Shown one piece after another: positions 59,080 through 64,000 of a DNA stretch of 64,000 nucleotides. Under the pieces are notes generated by a model that worked only from the letters and a program-made list of their open reading frames with translations, did no database searches and was not told where the DNA came from. Location: assembly GCA_016721315.1 (NCBI GenBank), contig JADKIL010000019.1:184110-248109 (forward strand), in the 5' to 3' direction. The position numbers and the translations under genes are program-made. Each line of letters starts with the position of its first letter. Position 1 is the stretch's first letter. The stretch is from Candidatus Villigracilis vicinus (GTDB lineage: Bacteria > Chloroflexota > Anaerolineae > Anaerolineales > Villigracilaceae).

Positions 59080-60561
59080 GGTGATGTCCAATAATTGGCA
59101 GGTGGATGATAATACGCGCGCCAGATCCAGGCTGACTGAGTATCTCGCAATCGCCGCCCAAAGAACGCGCGCGTTCCTGCATACCATGCAGTCCAAAATG
59201 TTCACGGTTGACGCTGCGTGACAGCGCGATATCGGGATCAAAGCCTCTGCCTTCGTCTGAAATATTTAATAGCACTTGATCTTCAGTAACATTTAATAAT
59301 AGAGTCGTGCCAGATTTTCGCCTGAATGACGGGCTGAATTTGCCAATGCTTCCTGCGCCATGCGATAGATGGTTCTTCGCAACCCGGATGATAACGAATT
59401 GAAATCGCCGCTATTGTTGAAGATAATATTAAACGAACGCGGGCGGCAGCAGCTATTGATGTAGTTCGTCAAATCTGCCATGAATAGTTCTATGGTCAAT
59501 GCAGACGGCCACAGGTCAAAGATGGAGCGGCGCACTTCTTCATGAGCGCTGTTGGCGAGGGAGCGTAATTCCATGAGCTCAGTTTTCACATCCGCGGCTT
59601 GATGGGGGAGCATGGTGATGCAGGCGTCCAACGAGTAGACAATGCCGAAGAGCGATTGAGCCACTGTATCGTGGATGTCACGCGCGATGCGGTTGCGCTC
59701 GGTTTCGACGGCGAGGCTTCGGGCGCGGTCAATGCACAGGATGGTGGTACCAAGCGCCAGCGCAGCCTGATTCGCAACCGTCATCAGGGTACTCTCACGC
59801 TCATTGGTGAGTCCAGATTCCTCGACGAGTAAAATGCCGACGGGGTGTTCCCGCAAATAAAGCGGAAGCACGAACCACTTATTTTGATCGAGCCAGTGAT
59901 TGAGCTCGGTATTTTTTACAAGGGTTTCCCCGGTTGTTTTGAAAACAGTACGGTTGAGCAGCGCTTTGAATATTTGTCCGTTCTCGGATTTTAACGGGAG
60001 CGCCTGCGTTTTTGGAAATGATTCTTCGGCAGGGTACACCAGCCAGCCGCCGAGTTCCTCGCGTGAAGGATCAACCAATGCGACCACTGCTTTTGAAAAC
60101 CCGAGATCGGTTGTGACTGCGCCAAGCACACGTTCCTGCACAGAGATGAGATCTGGCGCGGCTTGCAGCAATACGGTCAGGTCGTGGATGATCTCCAGTT
60201 GACGGTGCGCGGTGGAGAGATGTTCATGCTTTTGAGAAAGTTCATCCCGTGCGTTGGATAGTTCTTCGCGCGCCCGATTAATATCTTTGAGCAATGTGGA
60301 TGGATATGCAAAGAGGATCGGGAACAACCAGATCCCTGCAAGTTGAGTCATTAGCGCAATATTGTCTGAAGTTTGAATGGGGTGGAAATAATTGCTGAGT
60401 AAATATAACGGCGTAAATACAAGGGAAGTTAATAAAGCTCCACGCGCTTGAAAGAAAAATGCCCCCGCCAATAATGGGCTGAGAGCATAAAGATAATAAG
60501 GGCTGTGTGTGCCGCCGCTGACGGTGAGTATGAATGCCGAGAAGAGCAGGTCAATGCTCAT
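59072..60561 (-). CDS. NarL-type sensor histidine kinase, frameshifted
   Basis: This span holds most of the kinase: membrane helices (residues 1-85 from 60561), a coiled coil (REELSNARDELSQKHEHL), a GAF domain (about 120-265), a HisKA_3 helix with His in RIARDIHDTVAQSLFGIV, and the N box MAQEALANSARHSG. The frame ends at a TAA near 59293, but HATPase sequence continues one frame over to 59072 with LLNISDEGRGFDPD and FGLHGMQERARSLGG. One base missing near 59295-59307 explains it. The membrane N-terminus also continues upstream in another frame. Confidence 0.82.
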
Positions 60562-60578
60562 TGCATAAGGGCGATCTA

Positions 60579-60806
60579 TTACGAGTTGATTAAGGCTTTG
60601 TTGAATGTAGAAACAATGGTATTGACAATAACAGTAACGAGCAAAACAGTGAGTGAGGACAAAACAGGTTGGACTGAATTTGATTCAAAGTCATTAAAAC
60701 GGGAAATAATGAAGCCCAGCGAAAAATAACCAGGAAAAGGAAGATACGGTTTGTGTGAAAAACAGATCGAATGTTTTTTTAACATACGCAAAACCTGCTG
60801 TTGCAT
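60579..60806 (-). CDS. N-terminal membrane part of the frameshifted NarL-type kinase
   Basis: From ATG 60806, or ATG 60785, this frame encodes a basic start, a helix around YFSLGFIISRF and another at LSSLTVLLVTVIVNTIVSTF. The adjoining frame then continues, without a start codon, with NQLVIDRPYAMSIDLLFSAF. The hydrophobic pattern and absence of a gap suggest it is the true kinase N-terminus, separated by one indel near 60570-60600. It is less certain than the main part. Confidence 0.5.
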   Translation of the reverse strand: MQQQVLRMLKKHSICFSHKPYLPFPGYFSLGFIISRFNDFESNSVQPVLSSLTVLLVTVIVNTIVSTFNKALINS

Positions 60807-60946
60807 CTGGATTTGAAAGTTGTAGAATGATTATAGTTGAATAATATGCTCGCATCCCCCGCGCGGGGGAGAGGAAATCCCCCTGTGTGCGGGATGGTCA
60901 AGTGCGCGTCAAATCGGTATCATATCGCAGTTCAAAGGAGGCAGTG

Positions 60947-61186
60947 ATGACAGACGTTATTAAAGAAGATCAAATGTTGGATTGCTCTGGAATGCTTTGC
61001 CCAATGCCTGTTGTGAAGACTTCCAAAGTCATGAAGGAACTGCAATCTGGACAGGTATTGAAGATGGTTGCTACTGACCCTGGTGCGCCGCCTGACATGG
61101 AAGCCTGGAGCCGACAAACTGGCAATGAATTGTTACGCTCGATGACTGAAGATGGAAAGTTCATTTTCTATTTGAAAAAGAAATAA
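60947..61186 (+). CDS. TusA-family sulfur carrier
   Basis: A 79-residue TusA-type protein. The Cys-Pro motif CSGMLCPMPVVK (about residues 12-23) carries the reactive Cys, followed by LQSGQVLKMVATDPGAPPDM and WSRQTGNELL. It relays persulfide sulfur between proteins. AAAGGAGG precedes ATG 60947. It heads a plus-strand set of DsrE and Hdr-like genes, the arrangement of cytoplasmic sulfur-transfer modules. Confidence 0.93.
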   Translation: MTDVIKEDQMLDCSGMLCPMPVVKTSKVMKELQSGQVLKMVATDPGAPPDMEAWSRQTGNELLRSMTEDGKFIFYLKKK

Positions 61187-61211
61187 CCGAATCACTAGAA
61201 ACGAGGTAGAC

Positions 61212-61484
61212 ATGTCAAAATCTGATCCGAACGCCCCAAAAAGACTTGCTCTGATTGCCAGCAAGGGGACATTAGATTGGGCCTATCCTCCATTTATTCT
61301 CGCCAGTGCTGCTGGTGCGATGGGTTGGGAGGTTGGCATTTTCTTTACCTTCTATGGGTTGCCCCTGTTGAAGACTGACTTGCACATGCAAGTATCTCCT
61401 CTTGGAAACCCAGCCATGCCAATGAAAATGCCTTTTGATCCTGAAGGTTTTCAAAATATTGCATGCCCATGCCTAATTTGCTAA
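61212..61484 (+). CDS. DsrE2-like protein, N-terminal part
   Basis: It begins MSKSDPNAPKRLALIASKG and shows the DsrE/F fold start: TLDWAYPPFILASAAGAMGWEVGIF in two strand-helix units, FYGLPLL, then a Met/Pro-rich loop (NPAMPMKMPF). The frame then reads CPCLIC and stops. The homologous reading AMPMPNLLMANVPG is one frame over. A missing base near 61462 explains the break. The intact protein is a membrane-associated persulfide-binding partner of TusA. Confidence 0.8.
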   Translation: MSKSDPNAPKRLALIASKGTLDWAYPPFILASAAGAMGWEVGIFFTFYGLPLLKTDLHMQVSPLGNPAMPMKMPFDPEGFQNIACPCLIC

Positions 61485-61509
61485 TGGCAAACGTGCCGGG
61501 TTTGAAGCA

Positions 61510-61734
61510 ATGGCAACTAGTTTAATGAAACAAACCTTCAAGAACAAGGGTGTTGCCTCCGTTGAGGAACTGCGCGAAATGTGCCTTGATCTCGATGTAA
61601 AAATGATCGGCTGTCAGATGACGATGGATGTCTTTGGCTTCAAGAAAGAGGAATTTATTCCACAGGCAGAAGTGGCAGGCGCTGCAATGTTTCTCGAATA
61701 CGCTGCCGATGCAGATGTTCAATTATTCATCTAA
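61510..61734 (+). CDS. DsrE2-like protein, C-terminal part
   Basis: It continues the same protein after a second one-base break at a TTT run (61501-61503): MATSLMKQTFKNKGV, then EELREMCLDLDVKMIGCQM with the conserved Cys, MDVFGFKKEEF and a closing AADADVQLFI. The ATG at 61510 is internal. The two fragments together make about 170 residues, the usual DsrE2 size. Confidence 0.8.
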   Translation: MATSLMKQTFKNKGVASVEELREMCLDLDVKMIGCQMTMDVFGFKKEEFIPQAEVAGAAMFLEYAADADVQLFI

Positions 61735-61739
61735 TAAAA

Positions 61740-61765
61740 GTAGGTCACGCCTCAAGCGTGACCTA
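61740..61765 (+). terminator. Hairpin between DsrE2 and DsrE genes
   Basis: TAGGTCACGC and GCGTGACCTA form a perfect 10-bp stem with a 5-base loop. No T tract follows, so partial termination or mRNA stabilisation within the operon is possible. It resembles the hairpin at 27289. Confidence 0.6.
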
Positions 61766-61786
61766 AAAGTTAAAGGAGAGGGCAGT

Positions 61787-62188
61787 ATGAGCGTGTGGAA
61801 GACGAACGACCCGGAAACAAAGCGGATTTTGTACGTGCAAACCCATGGTGAAAAAGACCCGGAACGCACCGCGACTCCGTTCTTCCTCGCCACGGCGGGT
61901 GCAGCCATGGACAACGAAGTATGCATTTACTTCACCATGAATGGTCCGCAGTGTGTGGCGAAGGGCAATGGCGATACGATCATCATTCCGCGCAAGGGCG
62001 GCGGCGGCAAGGAATTGAAGTTCTTTATCGAACAGGCGCAGGAGATCGGTGTGCGCTTTCTCGTCTGCCAGCCTTCACTTGATCTGCACGGCTACACCAT
62101 GGACGACATGATCGAAGGCGTGGAAATGATCGGCGGCGCGGCATTCAACGACATGGCGTGTGACGCTGACGCTGTTATAGGTTTCTAA
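61787..62188 (+). CDS. DsrE-family sulfur-transfer protein
   Basis: A 133-residue DsrE/F-like protein: RILYVQTHGEKDPERTATPFF, AMDNEVCIYFTMNG, a GGGGKELKFFIEQAQEIGV helix, and VRFLVCQPSLDLHGY with a candidate persulfide Cys, then a late DMACDADAVIGF. AAAGGAG precedes ATG 61787. It is distinct from the DsrE2 gene upstream. The pair with TusA forms a sulfur relay into the Hdr-like subunits downstream. Confidence 0.9.
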   Translation: MSVWKTNDPETKRILYVQTHGEKDPERTATPFFLATAGAAMDNEVCIYFTMNGPQCVAKGNGDTIIIPRKGGGGKELKFFIEQAQEIGVRFLVCQPSLDLHGYTMDDMIEGVEMIGGAAFNDMACDADAVIGF

Positions 62189-62250
62189 TCCACGAAGGAC
62201 ACGAATTTTCACGAAGGTTTTTATTCGTGCTTCTTCGTGTCCTTTGTGGA
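62189..62250. repeat. Dispersed hairpin repeat (CCACGAAG type), copy B
   Basis: Arms 62189-62205 and 62234-62250 pair over 17 bases with one G-T pair. The sequence is very close to the repeat at 30314-30375 and shares its core with 301-345. It sits directly upstream of the HdrC start. Confidence 0.7.
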
Positions 62251-62267
62251 AAAGTAAAGGAGGCGCA

Positions 62268-62918
62268 ATGCCGACTACGTTAGAAAACTGGAATCCTGGC
62301 AAAGCACAGGACCGCAACCCCGAAGTGACCTACGAAGAGAAGGAGAAACTCTTTCTCGAAGTGAAAAATGACCCGCGCTACGAAGACTTCCTCTATGGAT
62401 GTTACGAGTGCGGTATTTGCGTTTCAACCTGTCCTTCGGCACGCTTCTATGACTACTCTCCACGGGTGATCGCTCAAGCGATGGCGCGTGAGGATGTGGA
62501 ACGCGTGTACGACATCATCTCGGAAGACATTTGGAACTGCGCACAATGCTTTTCGTGTGTGCGCTGCCCGCGCCAGAATAACCCTGGCGGACTTGTAACC
62601 CTGCTGCGCGAAGTGGCGGTCAAGAACGGTTTGCAGGAAACCAAAGACGTTCTGCAAGGCTACAGCCGCGTGATCTACAAGGTCATGCTCAAGGGGAATC
62701 AAGTCTCGCCCGATATGCTCCAGCCCGACTTCTTCCCCGATTGGGGTCCGTGGGTGCAGAATTTCTCCGCGAACATGCCCGTGTGGAGAAAAGCCATCCC
62801 CGTGGACACCCTGCGCGGTGTGACAGATGCGGCGTGGCGCACGGACCGCAAGCCCCTGCTCGAACTCTACCCCATCTGGTTCGAGACGGGCAAACATGGA
62901 GATCATAAAGGAAATTGA
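62268..62918 (+). CDS. hdrC: Heterodisulfide reductase subunit C-like iron-sulfur protein
   Basis: ATG 62268 with AAAGGAGG gives 216 residues. Two [4Fe-4S] sites are visible: CYECGICVSTCP (about residue 44) and CAQCFSCVRCP (about residue 87), the second with one residue fewer than the classical spacing. HdrC passes electrons to HdrB. In organisms without methanogenesis such subunits belong to Hdr-like or sHdr complexes that act on sulfur or other thiols. The TusA and DsrE genes upstream favour a sulfur role. Confidence 0.9.
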   Translation: MPTTLENWNPGKAQDRNPEVTYEEKEKLFLEVKNDPRYEDFLYGCYECGICVSTCPSARFYDYSPRVIAQAMAREDVERVYDIISEDIWNCAQCFSCVRCPRQNNPGGLVTLLREVAVKNGLQETKDVLQGYSRVIYKVMLKGNQVSPDMLQPDFFPDWGPWVQNFSANMPVWRKAIPVDTLRGVTDAAWRTDRKPLLELYPIWFETGKHGDHKGN

Positions 62919-62976
62919 CGAAGGCTTGCACGATTTATTGGCAGATGTGATGCAGGAAGAATTGGAAGAAGGATAG
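62896..62976 (+). CDS. Very short acidic frame overlapping the hdrC end (26 aa)
   Basis: ATG 62896 to TAG 62976 overlaps the hdrC end, with AAACATGGAG around the start. It is acidic (EIIKEIDEGLHDLL, QEELEEG). It could be a small coupled protein or a displaced hdrC tail after an indel. I cannot tell which. Confidence is low. Confidence 0.25.
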   Translation: MEIIKEIDEGLHDLLADVMQEELEEG

Positions 62977-63076
62977 ATCAAAGGATGAAGGATGAATTAT
63001 GAAGGATGAAAGAAGAAAGACGAAGGAATCTTTATCCTGACTTTCGACCTTCGACCTGTGACCTTATGGAGAACTT

Positions 63077-64000
63077 ATGACTACAACCGTAGAAGAAATC
63101 CTTGAACGTAAATCTCATGCAGTGACCCGTGACCCTGAGATCGCGCCAACGCACGACATCCGTGAGGCGTTGTTCGAACTCGAAGCGAAGGGTGAGATCG
63201 TTGTTCAGCGTGTGCCTGAAAACCACGTGGAAGTGAAGACCAAATTTGGGCGCACCAAGAAGATTCCGGTTGACCACACCTGGCACCAGAAATCCTGCGG
63301 TCAATGCGGACATATCCCCGGCTACACTTCGTCCATCTTTGGCTGCACCGCCAATTCAATCTGGATTACATCGACCCCACCGACCAAACCTCCTGCACGG
63401 GCTGGAACTATTACGCCTCTGCGACATCGAACGCTGCCGCGCAAGCCGCGGTGATGGTGCGTAACTTCGCTGCCGCGCATGAGACGGGGTACTTCCCGAT
63501 GATCCACTGCGGAACCTCATACGGACATTACAAAGAGATTCGCGAGCAACTTGTCCACCCCAAGGACTGCGCGATGAAGTCCGCCGTATTATGGATAAAC
63601 TCGGCAAACCGCTTGTCATCCCTGAAGAACTCGTCCACTACAGCGAGTGGGTGCATGTCATGCGCGGCAAGTTTGCAGAGAAACAAACTGTGGACATGAG
63701 CATGATCCGCGCCACGGTTCACCCTGCCTGCCATTACTACAAGATCGTCGCTGAAGACGCGATCTACGATCCCGACATCTACGGCGGTCAACGCACCGCC
63801 ACTGTGACAGGCGCACTCGAAGCGCTCGGCATTGACGTAGCCGATTACTCGACCTGGTTCGACTGCTGCGGCTTCGGTTTCCGTCATGTGTTGGTTCAGC
63901 GTGACTTCACCCGTTCATTCTCTACTCTTCGCAAGATCGAAGTGATGAAGAACGAAGTCAACCCTGACGTGACTGTGACCCACGATACAGGCTGCGTGAC
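63077..64000 (+). CDS. hdrB: Heterodisulfide reductase subunit B-like protein, frameshifted and cut by the window end
   Basis: From ATG 63077 the first 85 residues precede a CCG-like domain. CGQCGHIPGY is followed by a break at a TTT run (63338-63340). The next frame reads IDPTDQTSCTGWNYYASATSNAA and FPMIHCGTSYGHYKEI. A second break near 63566-63568 leads to KLGKPLVIPEELVHYSEW, HPACHYYK and WFDCCGFGFRHVLVQRDF, where the CCG motif would bind a noncubane cluster. Restoring two bases gives one open protein to the window edge. It is the partner of HdrC. Confidence 0.82.

Overview
The window looks like chromosomal DNA of a Chloroflexota bacterium, most likely class Anaerolineae. This is inferred from gene content and style: many Thr/Pro-linker lipoproteins, moderate GC, short intergenic gaps, numerous two-component systems and a TusA/DsrE/Hdr-like sulfur module. 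No rRNA is present to confirm it. No prophage, insertion sequence or CRISPR array was seen. Both ends cut genes: a histidine kinase on the left and an HdrB-like protein on the right.

Layout. 0-6.6 kb: glyoxylate-shunt pair aceB-aceA, then a minus-strand set (receiver, thpR, rsfS), a DUF1684 gene, an ECF sigma factor with a likely zinc anti-sigma, and tRNA-Val. 6.6-13.5 kb: an envelope operon (histidine-kinase-like protein without its phosphoacceptor His, LysM protein, frameshifted LCP protein) divergent from a TPR protein and a lipoprotein. 13.5-25 kb: mtaB, folD, a PadR-sensor pair, an ABC exporter with a permease-protease fusion, a DUF4910 peptidase and an OmpR-type two-component system. 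25-38 kb: a TetR-controlled hydrolase operon, two tandem metallophosphoesterase lipoproteins, a PEBP-LTxxQ fusion, and a second TetR-controlled operon (class II aldolase, class III aminotransferase, MFS carrier, FGGY kinase).

38-53.5 kb is the accessory-looking part. It holds a SnoaL pseudogene, a NarL-type two-component pair, a diguanylate cyclase and an HD-GYP phosphodiesterase that share near-identical PAS domains, many small stress/membrane genes (GlsB/YeaQ, CsbD, YggT, BON, DUF5670-like), and a SLOG/LSDAT-SPFH locus. Five copies of an ungapped ~80-bp noncoding element, all on the plus strand, sit upstream of genes between 41.8 and 49.4 kb. I regard this element, which looks like an inverted-repeat operator fused to a -10 box, as the best candidate for something undescribed.

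53.5-64 kb: PAP2 phosphatase, site-2 protease, SDR, RNB ribonuclease, an eRF1-3-like protein, another NarL-type two-component pair (kinase frameshifted), then TusA, DsrE2, DsrE, HdrC and HdrB. Six otherwise conserved genes are interrupted by single-base indels, several in short homopolymers. That pattern suggests assembly or read error at least as much as true decay, so these genes should be treated as probably intact.
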